A DNA stretch of 64,000 nucleotides, taken from the NCBI GenBank assembly GCA_030323885.1, contig CM059198.1, positions 61,530,917-61,594,916 on the forward strand. Reading direction: 5' to 3'. The stretch's first letter is position 1; every line of letters starts with the position of its first letter. A program made the translations under genes and the position numbers. The DNA comes from Branchipolynoe longqiensis. Lineage: Eukaryota > Annelida > Polychaeta > Phyllodocida > Polynoidae. This document shows positions 10,742 through 21,313 of this stretch, one piece after another. The notes below the pieces were generated by a model. It ran no database searches. It worked only from the letters and a program-made list of their open reading frames with translations, and was not told the origin of the DNA.

Positions 10742-11067
10742 GACCGGGTGTGGTGGCCGAATCGGTAGGGCGCGGAACTGGCATGCGGAAGGCAGGAAGT
10801 TCGGTTCCTGATCGAGTCAAACAAATGACTTTAAAATTGATACTTGTCGCTTCCTAGCCTGGTGCTCGACATTAATAGGATAGGGCAAGGACTGGTTAGC
10901 TCAGAGTCAGGATAATGTGACTGAGAGGGGGTATCGGGTCATGGTATTAGCAGCCTGGTGGGGCAGCACTATGAAGTCACCATGTGTGTATACTGTCACA
11001 AGTCAGTAGCCATCCTGATATTAACTTAGATGTTGCCAGGACATAAAACTCCAACAACCAACCAATC
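10742..11067 (+). mobile_element. SINE family A, full length
   Basis: The head begins ACCGGGTGTGGTGGCCGAATCG and has a degenerate B-box (AGTTCGGTTCCTG). The body is complete and the tail is CCAACAACCAACCAA. A G-rich tract (10612-10636) and a short unrelated segment separate it from the oppositely oriented copy at 10268-10606. Confidence 0.85.
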
Positions 11068-11119
11068 TAAGTGGTACATGTAGAACCAAATATAGGCAAA
11101 TGTTCTGGTTTAGAAAAGG

Positions 11120-11255
11120 TTTTTGTTGGTGTTGATGTTTTGCTAGGGTTTTACGTCCTAACAACATCTACATTATTATCAGGACAGGTATCGAAGTGTG
11201 AAGGCGCGCACTCATGGTGGCTTTATAGTCCTGCCCCACTGGGATACCTGTTCGG
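11120..11255 (-). mobile_element. SINE family A, 3' fragment
   Basis: The tail and distal body only (TAGGGTTTTACGTCC to GCCCCACTGGGATACC). It is truncated after that. Confidence 0.7.
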
Positions 11256-11547
11256 CAAAACGCCACAGAGTCCTGTAGGCAGAGATAGGGTGATTCCATC
11301 AGCAAGATTAGATACCCTGATAGATAGTTAGGGTGCGAGCAATGGATAGAAGTGTGGGTTTGCAATCTACTCAAGCCGCAATATTCTCCATATTCATCAC
11401 CCGCACAACAATGGCTACCCTGACTTGGATCCTTTACAGCAACAATACCCCAGTGTTTAGAACATGCTGAGAGTGCATGCAGGAAGCACTTCTCACATTA
11501 CAAGCTGCGTGATATATGCGTACTGAACATACTCTATGTATGTACAG

Positions 11548-11627
11548 TAAAACCTATCTAACCGTCCACCACCACAGATCGAACACTCCCCTATATCGAT
11601 CGCTTTATTTGGGTCCCAACAATACAT
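11548..11627. mobile_element. Pogo-like MITE, left part only
   Basis: ACAGTAAAACCTATCTAACC, followed by ATCGATCGCTTTATTTGGGT, matches the left halves of 51980-52161 and 54900-55077. The right half is absent. Confidence 0.65.
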
Positions 11628-12088
11628 GCACAAAACTTTCGACGTACGACAACGTTCGACAATGTGTGGATTTTATGTCCGCAATACGTTATGTTTGCGT
11701 TAGGCGTACATCGATGTACATTAGACGTATGTTAGTCAAACGTTGTTCGCTATGTTGCACTACATTGACCTAACGTATGTCTAATGTATGTTTAGCATTT
11801 CTCCAGTGTGTCTTGATGTATGTAATGTGTGACACGTAGTTTTGGCGATCGAATAACATATATAACATTCACTGGCATTCTGTGAACGTACCGTGAGCGT
11901 ATTTTGAGCATTTTTCGCCGGGAGGTACGTTAGCCATATGTTGGTCATACGTTGGCCATACGCTGTGTATACGGTATGTATACATCCAACTTTGTCCCCC
12001 ACGCCAAAAAGTTTGACGCTTCTCGACGTAAAAAAGTGATTTCATGGTTGTTGCTGGGGAGATGCATCATAATGTGACAGGGCCATAA
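11628..12088. mobile_element. Degenerate ACGTT/ATACG-rich element ending in TAATGTGACAGGGCC
   Basis: The tract is rich in degenerate GTACGT, ACGTTCG, CGTATGTTAG and ATACGTTGG motifs, reminiscent of the core at 6999-7435. It ends at 12068-12084 with the right terminus TAATGTGACAGGGCC. The left terminus was not found and may have been lost where the pogo-like fragment abuts. Confidence 0.55.
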
Positions 12089-12189
12089 GCAACTTATAAG
12101 TATAAATCATTTAAAAGACTTAGCGTTCAAGGAGGACGAGAATTAGAGTAGTCAGCATTGGCTTCGCAGGCAACGAACCACATGCACAG

Positions 12190-12312
12190 GTAGGCACAGT
12201 GATTGGATCAACAGGGTGATTGTATTAACTAGCCCTGGAATGGCAAGGAGTATGGGTTCGAATCCTGCGTGACACGGCATATTGTCCATTTTCATCTCCT
12301 CTCCCCCACGAC
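12190..12312 (+). repeat. Diverged SINE family B-like head
   Basis: TGATTGTATTAACTAGCCC, then TGGGTTCGAATCC, then CATTTTCATCTCC follow the order of family B landmarks with many changes. The spacing fits a decayed tRNA-derived head. Confidence 0.5.
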
Positions 12313-12567
12313 AATATCCATACATAACTAACTTTACTACGCGCATCTGTTTGCATGGGTAAGTTGCCATGGTTACCCACCTTACCACCAACAGCGTGAG
12401 GGAGGGTTGCACCTTGCGTTGTAATGAGATGGCCAGGTACACACACAGGTGTGGGTACAGATGAGTCGATGGGGGTGGGGGTCGTGGTGGGGTGAACAGG
12501 AGCAGCAGGTGAGAGTGGCTTTTGTGTTAATAGACACACGTCAGGTAAGTTGGTTTCAGCAGGTACC

Positions 12568-13263
12568 TAGGTTGGTTGGTCATTGGAGTTTCATGTCCTG
12601 CCAACATTAAAGGTCATACAAAGACAGGCACCGACTTTTGACAGTGCGCGCTCATAGCGATTTTATCAGTGTGTTTGTTGTTGGGTTTCGTCCTCGCAAC
12701 ACCTAAGGTCATATCAGGACGGGTACCGACTTGTGACAGTACGCACTCATGGCAACTTTTGAGTGCTGCCCCACTGGGAGACCAGACCGCCAGCACCATG
12801 ACCTGATATCCCTCTCACTGTCTCAGTAACATTATCCTGATACTGAGCCAAGGTGTCCTTGCCCTATCCTAATAATGCCGAGCACATGGCTAGGAAGCGA
12901 CAAGTATCAATTTTTAAGTCATTGGTTTGAGTCGACCAGGGTACGAACCCACGATCCCATGGTCTACCAACTTGGGAGACGGACGTTCTAACTCATTCGG
13001 CCATCCTGTCTGGTCATGCAACTTTATCATGCTGCCCCACTGGGAAATAAGGTCGGCGAAACAATGACCCAATATCCCACTCAGTCACATTATCCTGACA
13101 CTGAGCTAGCCAGTGCTCGCCCTATCCTATTAATGCTGAGTGGCAGGCTAGGAAGCGACAAGTATACTTTTGGTAAGTCATTGGTTTGACTCGACTGGGA
13201 ACCAAACTCCCGACCTTCCGCACGCGAGGCCCACGCTCCACCGATTTGGCCACCGCGCCCAGT
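12568..13263 (-). mobile_element. SINE family A, split by a second SINE
   Basis: The tail half lies at 12568-12667 and the rest, including a GGCCACCGCGCCC head, at 13016-13263. The break coincides with a complete family A copy. TTTATCA occurs on both sides of the inner copy and is a plausible target duplication. Confidence 0.8.
12668..13015 (-). mobile_element. SINE family A, inner copy nested in an older SINE
   Basis: A complete element from tail (GTGTTTGTTGTTGGG) to head (CATTCGGCCATCCTGTCTGG). Its head is the GACGGGATGG type, whereas the host SINE has the GGCGCGGTGGCC type. That orders the two insertions. Confidence 0.85.
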
Positions 13264-13555
13264 GGGTAACTATCAATTCGCATAATGAAACTGTGACAGG
13301 CTATAATTTGTATAACGTCATTAGCACTAGGCGCAGCTTTGTAGGATGGTATAGGGGGCGCTGTATTGCGCACCTCCTCTGGAAAATTAACCATCTACAC
13401 CAGACCACATTGAGCAGACTGCCAGACCACTCAGTGTTCTTTGTTTTCCCAATCCTCATCAACACCACACATCAATCTCTGACCTCCCCTAGCGGACGGA
13501 ACAAGAATCAAAGGTAAACTCCTGGTGCGTTTGGTTCGGCGGTTGTAAACACATA

Positions 13556-13898
13556 CTGTACACAATATTCATAATGCATGCAACATCTGACGGCGACGGT
13601 GAACATTACGGTTGTCGGACCGTTGCCACAGCGCATACAAAAGCTATGGAAATTACTAACTTTCAAATGCATGTTTGTCAGTCAAATTTTGGGATATTAT
13701 GGAAATTCCAAATGTATATTCCTTTTGGGTCATTGGAGCTTCCAAGAAAAATAAAACTTTCATGTTTGGACCCTTTTGAAAATTTTAGAAGGGTACCAAA
13801 CTAGTCAGTCACTATTAATACACAATATTCACAACGCATGTGACATCTGACGGTGACGATGAACACTATGGTTGTGGGAGCCTTGCCACAGCGCATGC
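13556..13898. repeat. Diverged 80-bp direct repeat
   Basis: 13556-13640 and 13817-13898 share ACACAATATTCA, CATCTGACGG and GCCACAGCGCAT landmarks in the same order, about 261 bp apart. The origin was not recognised. Confidence 0.6.
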
Positions 13899-13915
13899 GT
13901 GTGAATATCGTGTAT

Positions 13916-14240
13916 TGGTTGGTTGTTGGAGTTTTAGGTCCTGCCAACATCTACGGTAATATCAGGACGGGTGCTGATTTGTGAGAGTGCATGCTCATGG
14001 TGATTTTATATTGCTGCCCCACTGGGAGACCAGGCCACCAGCACCATGAGCTGATATCTCACTCAGTCACATTATCCTGACACTGAGCCAACCATTCCTT
14101 GCCCTATCCTAATAATGCTGAGCGCCTGTCTAGGAAGCGACAAGTATCAATGTTTAAGTCATCGGTTTGACTCGACCAGGGTTCGAACCCCATAATCTAC
14201 CAAAACGGGAGGCGGACGCTCACCTCATTCCGTCATCCGG
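13916..14240 (-). mobile_element. SINE family A, full length
   Basis: The tail is GGTTGGTTGTTGGAGTTTTAGG, the body is complete, and the head is of the GACGGGATGG type with a shortened B-box region. Confidence 0.8.
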
Positions 14241-14833
14241 TTTAACCACAGGCCTACCTGCTTGTACGCCTGTTATATATGAAGAGTTCAGGCGCGCAAC
14301 CCTGGAAAAGCCAATCCTAAAATTGATATAAACAATGGAATCAAACCCTCAACAACTTTATTTTTTTTACATTTCTACTTTTTTTCCTCATTGCTCCATA
14401 ATCATGTGAACATATTATTAAGAAAAGTAGCTTGTACAGGATCACTGTAAACTTTTCCAACGCCTGGGTGTTAGTGGTTTCTATTTTCTTCATGCCATCT
14501 CATCATCTTATCGAGCTAAAATGGATCATAGTTGTTCAGGCAAGAAGACCAGTGCACCAGTGCTGAAGAAATATGTTATTCAACTCAAACTTTAAAAAAC
14601 CCCACTAAAATAGAAACAAGGTGAGACAAGAATGGTTTATGCTTTGATCAATAATGGTTCATGCGGTTCATATAGAGCAACAACAACAAACTTTCGAGCG
14701 AGTGTTGTGCGAAAGCCCTGAACATGGGGGGTGGGGGCAGAGTCAAGGATGCCGGTACCCCCAACCAGGAAGGGGGGGGGGGGGGGGTAGCAGAAGGACA
14801 CTACAGACATTTTTTTTGTTTTTTTTGTTTGTA
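14241..14833. other. No gene seen
   Basis: AT-rich DNA with a run of G at 14770-14788 and a T-rich stretch at 14808-14830. AGACCAGTGCACCAGTGCTG near 14548 is a short motif also seen near 39815 and 51540. Confidence 0.4.
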
Positions 14834-15050
14834 TATTAGTTGTTTAAGCAGGGGAAATTTCAATCACAGACGATTGGTCTTCCTCATTCCACTGCTCCTT
14901 GCGCTATCCTAGTAATGACGAGTGCCTGGCCAGGAAGCAGCAAGTATCAATTTTGAAGTCATCGGTTTGACTCGACCAGGGTTCGAACCCACGACCCTAC
15001 GATCTGCCAACACGGGAGACTAACGGTCTAACTCATTCGGCCATCCCGTT
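14834..15050 (-). mobile_element. SINE family A', alternative tail
   Basis: It has the same short tail as 9836-10062 (TTGTTTAAGCAGGGGAAATT) joined to a family A proximal body. The head has a clear GGGTTCGAACCC B-box palindrome. Confidence 0.8.
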
Positions 15051-16000
15051 ATTATTACACGCGATAACAGTGTTATCACTATCCATATATAAATATCTAT
15101 ATATTATTTATGTATCTGTATTTAGGTAAGACGGCATGCGTGCATATATACTCACATATATAGGGATATTTACATCGGAAATGGATGTAAAGACAGAGTT
15201 AATAGTTAAACTGGACATCCTTTGAGGTTTGTACAGGCACCATATCAATGCATAGTATAGATAGGCATACAATGTAATAGGATAAGATGACGTCATCAAT
15301 TATGAATGCATGTCTGTTATTTTATTGACACCTCTCGGTAAACAAACAAACTTTTGAATATCATTCTGGTTCGTTTGCTCTCCCGCTTAATCAATATTTA
15401 GGAGGTAAATAGTTGTGCGTTGTATTTATGCTTCGTATAATCGTTAAGTCTAATGACTTGATTTCACACTAGACAGTAATAGTCTCGTGGTTCCTCCTAT
15501 TTTGTTACTTTCAGTTGTCGTGTAGCTATCTACTACATGCATTCTTTCTCTGTTTGTAAGCATTCACCCGAATCTCCTTACCCTCTGTCAATCTGTTAGT
15601 TCAACAATAATATTGGATAATTATTTAGATATCCATAATTATTTTCTCTGACTGCCTTCACATTGGTGTGGTAGTGGTCATTAGGTTTGGGTATTAATTT
15701 TAAAGTTAACCTCCCGAGTGGATAGTGACTGGCATTTATACCTTCGAAGAGTTTCCTTGAATTATCAGTGTTTTTTTAATTAGTTAATTATTGATTAATT
15801 TGTATTTTATTTTATTTATTATTATACAAATATTTCTTAGTTAGTCTAACAGTGCATTGAGCTCCCTTTTGAATAATTATTATATGTTTCTATTGTCTCT
15901 GTACTTCTTTCTTCTACTCCCAGTGCATTTCATTCCATTGCTTTCATGTACTCGGTACTCTTCTCATATGAACCGTTTTTGGCTCGGTTTATTTTTGAGT
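15051..16000. other. AT-rich, no gene seen
   Basis: No repeat or coding signal is recognised. TA-rich microsatellite-like stretches occur at 15080-15110 and ATT-rich ones at 15770-15835. Confidence 0.4.
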
Positions 16001-16507
16001 CCGGTGTGGCGTGCTCAGCCTTGTCCCGTTCTCACCCGTGTACCTATGCTCAAACTCAAGGCATTGTCAATGGTGGTAAGTCACTAACCTTATACATTTA
16101 ATATAATGTTTTTTGGTAAAGATCTTTTCTTTATGTGTACCAAGCGATTTGTTTCTAGGTGGTGTGGTTTTAGAGATATTTCACTTTTCCTGGATTTTCT
16201 GTATGAAGATTGCTCACGGCCATTGACAATGCCGTGAGTTTGACGGAATGCGCAGTGCAAAACATTAGTTTTAATCAAAATTAATAGAAATCAAGAACCC
16301 TAACCTTATAAATTTAATATATTCTTTTTGGTGAAGATGTTTTCTATATGTGTACCAAGCGATTTGTTAATAGGTGGTGTGGTTTTAGAGATATTTCACT
16401 TGTTCTGTATTTTCTGTATGAAAATTACACACGACCATTGACAATGCCTTGAGTTTGAGTATAGATAGACGGCTGAGCACGGGACACGGCTGAACACGCC
16501 ACACCGG
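16001..16507. mobile_element. MITE with about 70-bp inverted termini (CCGGTGTGGCGTG)
   Basis: The left arm (CCGGTGTGGCGTGCTCAGCC, then CTCAAACTCAAGGCATTG) is complementary to the right arm ending CCACACCGG at 16507. The interior holds a direct duplication (16120-16240 versus 16330-16440, with TGTACCAAGCGATTTGTT in both). There is no coding potential. Confidence 0.75.
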
Positions 16508-16922
16508 GGGGCACTCCACCCTCTTGTTTGCCTTTTTTGTTACATGGTTAATTGGCTTAAGAGATCTAAGCAAAAATAAAGCAAAATAATTCAAACATAT
16601 TCATGTTGGTGACCCCTACATGTGGTGGGATTGGATAGTACTGCAATAATACCGGTCTTCAATGATCCCTATTATGAGCACACCCCTGCCTAATGCAAGC
16701 ACTTTTTCAATTTGACAGTTTCGCCAATCACAAGACACCTGGCATGTCAGGACAACATTGGTTTGCATGCGGAGTTGTCCCTTTGAAGACATGTGCTGCT
16801 GTAGTTTGATTATGCTATATATCTGAGTGATGTTAACAGTCAATATTATTAGGATATTATATCAGGAAGGAAAACAGCACATGAGTAGGTTCGAAGAGAG
16901 TCTGACACTCTGGATCGTCATG
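16508..16922. other. No gene seen
   Basis: Unremarkable sequence between a MITE and a SINE array. Confidence 0.4.
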
Positions 16923-17346
16923 TCATGGGGGTGATGAAAATTGGAAACATTGCGCCTAGAGCGGGACTCGAACCCACATCTCTTCGCATTCCTGGCCAGT
17001 GTGCTAACCATTACATCACCCAGGCTTCCTGATATCAACCACACTACCCACGCCTACCTGTCTATGTGGTTACTTGCCTGAGAGGTCATTGCAGACTACT
17101 ACACTCGTCCCCCTGGAATTGTAATGTAAGTATTTTAATGCTTACAATTACATACATACAGGCAATGCGCTAACACATACATCCACAGGGTAGGCTCAAA
17201 AACCATACAGTGCATAGCTTGTACAGGATCATGGTCATGGCAACTAGTGTCATGGGGTGATGAAAATGGGAAATATTGTGCCTGAGCAGGACTTGAACGG
17301 ACATCTCTTTGCATTCCTGGCTATTGCGCTAACCATTACACCACCT

Positions 17347-17587
17347 CATCATCATCATCATGCTGCCGGTCGCGATGCGACAAAGGCTGCTTTCATTACT
17401 TGACTGCCGCTCTCCATTTAGCTCTCTGCTGTGATAGTGAGGTCCATGAGTTGGTCTCAATGTCTCTCAGCTTCAGGTTTCTCTTGATGGTATCCTTGAA
17501 CTGGAGACAAGGGCACACTCTCTTTCTGTAACCAGAAGACAGTTGAGAATAGAGGATCTGCTTTGGTAGCCTGTCTGATGACATCCT
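17347..17587 (-). mobile_element. 3' fragment of a non-LTR retrotransposon, with 13-bp target duplications
   Basis: The insert is bounded by perfect 13-bp copies of CATTACACCACCT (17334-17346 and 17588-17600). In coding orientation its 3' end is an (ATG)n tail after a short UTR with GTCGCATCGCGACC. Its 5' side is severely truncated, as is usual for target-primed reverse transcription. Confidence 0.85.
17396..17587 (-). pseudogene. C-terminal tail of a non-LTR ORF2
   Basis: The frame ends with a basic, W-containing tail: IKRNLKLRDIETNSW, then RAKWRAAVK, then stop. Similar tails (IKRNLK...TW...R..WR..V) close the ORF2 of several AP-endonuclease non-LTR families. Only about 60 codons survive, with no RT motif. 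Related fragments lie at 23640-23825, 30097-30370 and 34198-34645. Confidence 0.65.
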
Positions 17588-17695
17588 CATTACACCACCT
17601 AGGCTCCCTGATATCAACACACTACCCACGCCTACCTGTCTCTGTGGTTACTTGCCTGAGAGGTCAGTGCAGACCACTGCAGTCATTAAGGACCT

Positions 17696-18432
17696 ACCAA
17701 CAATTTATTTTAAAAAGAAATCGGGGTGGAAATTAGATAAATGATTCACCCCTACTCTGGAAGAACAAATCCATTATAAAAAATGGTGAAAACTGTTGAG
17801 CATCAAACAACCAATCAGAGATCAGCTCCTCGTTACCTCATCCAGTGTTGATCTACATCAGCGCAGAGTATATGAAATGAGAGAGAATGCAACAAGACAA
17901 TATGCCGATTCAAAAATGCTCCCAAATCAACGTTTTAAAGCCTATTAAACTACATGTTTTCTTATTTTTTTCAAATAAAAAGTAACAGGCTAATTTGAAG
18001 ATGTTACGTAAAGAATATAGTTTGCATCTTAAATTAAGAATTATTTGATGATTTTATTTACCCAGTGGTTCACTACTTTTTCTAATGGCTTGTTCTTCAC
18101 CCCTACTGTAGATACGGGATGAATCTTTTACCTAGGTGGAAATGGGCCAAGTGAATGTGGTGCGGGGACAGACACCTGAGATGATATGCTTAGGTAATTG
18201 AATGCAGTGGACAGCCACTGTTCAGGTTGCTCCACCTCAAGTACGATGATCATCTCTGATACACACACCAAAATGCGGGCACATTATGTATTTAATAATC
18301 GACATATAATGATTATGCCTTACATAACCTTGGCATTGCTTTCATGTTTGTTGCTGGGGTTTATTTATTTCCATGTCCGAGAATGCGCCACATTGAACGC
18401 TTCCAGTCATTGTCTGTCAAATGCTGGACTGA
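17696..18432. other. No gene seen
   Basis: AT-rich, apparently single-copy sequence. Confidence 0.4.
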
Positions 18433-18585
18433 TCAGCCTCTAGAGCTTAATGATTTTTATCATCGGCTATTGGACGTGAAATATATGGTCATTCTGACAT
18501 ATTTCTTTGGAGGAAACCTGCTGTAGCCACATAGGCTACTCTTTCCGATAAGCAGCGAGGGGTCGTTTTAGATGCACTTTCTGTC
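18433..18585 (-). mobile_element. Fragment of the V-SINE-like repeat
   Basis: ATCATCGGCTATTGGACGTG to GGGGTCGTTTTAGATGC matches 20690-20835 with few differences. It lacks the tRNA-like head. Confidence 0.75.
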
Positions 18586-18829
18586 ATATCAGTCTATACC
18601 TGGTGATAAGACACAACCTTTGCAGGATATATATATATATATGATGTATACGTATTATACAAGTATAATTCTTCGGAAGCTTTCACTCCTTATTATATTC
18701 TAAGTCATCTACTGTACGGATCTATTATTAGTTGTTCATCAACTATGCAACTGGGCCGATTGTGTCGCCCCCTGTCTGCTACTGCGGTAACTTATCTAGC
18801 CACACACAGTCACTCTGCCCGCTTCCCTG

Positions 18830-19122
18830 GTGGAAGGTGGGGAGTTTGGAATCGCGGCGGAGTCAAGCCAATGACTTACAAAATTGATCTTGTCACTATC
18901 TAGACTGATGCTTTCCATTACTAGAATAGGGCAAGGACTGGTTAGCTCAGTTTCATGATAATATACCTGAGTCAGAAATCAGACCATGGTGCTAGCGACC
19001 TGGAATTCCAGTGGGACAGTACTATTAAATCATCATGAGTGTGCACTATCACATGTCGGTACCCATCCTGATATGACCTTAGCTATTACCAGCATATAAA
19101 ACCCCCCAAAACAAACAAATGT
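18830..19122 (+). mobile_element. SINE family A, head-damaged copy
   Basis: The GGAGTCAAGCCAATGACTT junction and full body are present. The tail is AAAACAAACAAATG. The head before 18870 is short and mutated. Confidence 0.75.
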
Positions 19123-19261
19123 TGAAAATGTTGGATGACTCCCGAAGATGATAAAAAGAAGGTTAATGATATGGCGGGAAGCTTGCCTAACATCGGTGGT
19201 GCTGCCACCTAACGAGTAACTCACTCACTCACCCATAAACTCAGACCAGCTCTGGCTGTGG

Positions 19262-19602
19262 GATGGTTGATTGTTGGAGTTTTACGTCCTGGCAACATCT
19301 AAGGTCATGTCAGGATGGGTTACGGCTTATGACAGTGCAGCATAATCTACCAGTGTGCACTCATGACAACTTTATAGTGATGCCCCACTTGGAAATCAGG
19401 CCACCGACACCATGACCCAATATCCCACTCAGTCACATTATCCTGACACTGAGCAAACCAGTCCTCACCCTATCCTATTAATGCCGAGCGCCAGGCTAGG
19501 AAGCGACAGGTATCAATTCGATAAGTCATTGGTTTGACCAACTCTCGACCTTCCGCATGCTGGAGCTGCGCTCTACCGATTCGGCCACTGCGCCCCGTCT
19601 AG
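19262..19602 (-). mobile_element. SINE family A, near full length
   Basis: The tail is GGTTGATTGTTGGAGTTTTACG and the head is the CGATTCGGCCACTGCGCCCC type. A short local duplication (GACAGTGCAGCATAATCTACCAGTG) interrupts the distal body at about 19331-19355. Confidence 0.8.
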
Positions 19603-19856
19603 CTGTTTACACAGGTGTGCTTAAGTATAGGTAAGTAGATATGGGGTAGCTGGGCGCTCAGTATTGATACAGTATATAGGCGCTGCTAGGTGGCGCTGTG
19701 TCTGTATATCCATGTGATATCGGCAGTACTGCTGCCAACCTGCCGCCATTTATGATTTAATCTAACTCAGTGCAACTCACATGAGACACTGATATATATA
19801 TACCTTTTCCCCCGGTGGAGCATGCGCAGTGAGCTGCTACCCCACGATGGTAGTTA

Positions 19857-19925
19857 GACGGGATGGCCGAATGAGTTGAGCGTCCCTTTCCCCTTTCGGT
19901 AGATCATTGGATTCGAACCCATGTG
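19857..19925 (+). mobile_element. SINE family A head only
   Basis: GACGGGATGGCCGAATGAGTT to ATTCGAACCC is a tRNA-like head without a body. It sits directly before a complete copy. Confidence 0.7.
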
Positions 19926-19940
19926 CTTAAACATTGAGAC

Positions 19941-20280
19941 CAGACGGGATGGCCGAATGAGTTAGAGCGTCCGTCTCCCGTGCTGGTAGATCGTGGGGTC
20001 GTGGGTTCGAGTCCCGGTCGAGTCAAACCAATGACTTTAAAATTGATACTTGTCGCTTCCTAGCCAGGCGCTCGGCATTATTAGGATAGGGCAAGGACTG
20101 GTGTGCTCAGTGTCAGGATAATGTGACTGAGTGGGATACCAGGTCATGGTGCCGGCGGCCTGGTTTCCCAGTGGGACAGCACTATAAAGTCGCCATGAGT
20201 GCGCACTGTCACAAGTCGGTACCCGTCCTGATATGACCTTAGATGTTGCTAGGACGTAAAACAACAACAAACAAACAAAC
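19941..20280 (+). mobile_element. SINE family A, best preserved GACGGGATGG-head copy
   Basis: The head has GGATGGCCGAATGAGTTAGA (box A region) and GTGGGTTCGAGTCCC (box B). The body is complete and the tail is (ACAA)n/(AAAC)n. This is a good reference for the subfamily. Confidence 0.9.
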
Positions 20281-20516
20281 TTAAAAATTGATACTTGCCG
20301 CTTCTAGCCAGGTGCTTGGCATTATTAGCATAGGGCAAGGACTGGTTGGCTCAGTGTCAGGAAAATGTGACTGAGTGGGATATCAGGTCATGGTGCTGAC
20401 GGCTTGCTCTCCCAATGGGGCAACACTATAAAGTTGCCATGAGTGCGCACCGTCACAAGTCGATACCCATCATGATATGGCCTAAGTTGTTGCCAGGACA
20501 TAAAACTACAACAACT
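20281..20516 (+). mobile_element. SINE family A, headless copy in tandem
   Basis: The body restarts at TTAAAAATTGATACTTGCCG right after the tail of the preceding copy and ends ACATAAAACTACAACAAC. It could be a dimer or an insertion into the neighbour's tail. Confidence 0.8.
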
Positions 20517-20667
20517 GTCCAACCGACCCACTTCGGCCATGGTATTTCTCCCTATGTACAATTGATGTATTACTACTATTAGGGAGATCTCCCTATGCAG
20601 ACTCTTCTCTACTTCGGACCTCTTTTTGAATGTTTCTCCTTTGTTCCTCAAGTGGAGTAGGGCACAA

Positions 20668-20990
20668 AACTTGTTTTATTTAATGACACCTCCAGAGCAT
20701 AATGATTTTTTATCATCGGCTATTGGACGTGAAATATATGGTCATTCTGACATATTTCTTTGGAGGAAACCCGCTGCTGCCACATAGTCTACTCTTTCCG
20801 ATAAGCTGCGAGGGGTCGTTTTAGATGCACTTTCTACCGACAGGACAGCACATACCACAGCCTTTGATGAACCATTTGTGAACCACTGTTGGAACGGAAA
20901 ATAGCCCAAGCTGAAAATGGGTCAACTGAGCAGGATCGAGAGGAATACTGACCTTTTCACAGGTGGACACCCTACCGCCTGAGCTAAGAG
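20668..20990 (-). mobile_element. V-SINE-like, tRNA-headed SINE typical of molluscs
   Basis: The left end is TTGTTTTATTTAATGACACC, with a conserved middle ATCATCGGCTATTGGACG and TGGAGGAAACCCGCTG. On the minus strand the right end is a tRNA-like head: TAGCTCAGGCGGTAGGGTGTC (A box) and GGTCAGTATTCC...CGATCC (B-box region). I recall this body as very widespread in molluscan genomes, and it is my main taxonomic clue. Confidence 0.75.
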
Positions 20991-21309
20991 TAGGACACAG
21001 TCCCGTACACTAGTCTTCTTCGACACATTGACAGTGAACCAGGATGTGAGCCTGTGTTCTTGCCATCTGCAGTCTGAGCTCTTTGTGCAAACAATCGGTG
21101 TACTCCTGAGGGATGCATTACAGAGCAGGTGTTGTAGGATCTAAGGTACTCCTCTTGGACAGTGATGGAGGAAGCCTCCAGTCGACCTGCCCCCTGGTGT
21201 ATAGTACACACACCACCTGGTCGGAACTGTAACGGATATATGACACAGTAGACCACCAGGTGGCGGGACTGGGCTTTTTTGTGTGGTCTTTCATTTGTAT
21301 ATTACTTGA
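20991..21309. other. No gene seen
   Basis: No recognised repeat. The minus-strand open frame at 20984-21256 has no motif. Confidence 0.4.
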
Positions 21310-21313
21310 TTAA

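Larger units (their letters stand above)
16923..17695 (-). mobile_element. SINE family B dimer, interrupted by a non-LTR fragment
   Basis: Heads begin at about 16924 and 17250 (minus strand), with the spacer hairpin region at about 17117-17150. The second head is split by the 241-bp insertion at 17347-17587, flanked by CATTACACCACCT on both sides. The element resumes and ends at about 17692 with CAGACCACTGCAG. Confidence 0.8.

Noticed and set aside
15857..16087. Hydrophobic 76-codon frame that looks like a small membrane protein
   Set aside because: AT-rich sequence running into the MITE terminus at 16001. No conserved motif or start context.
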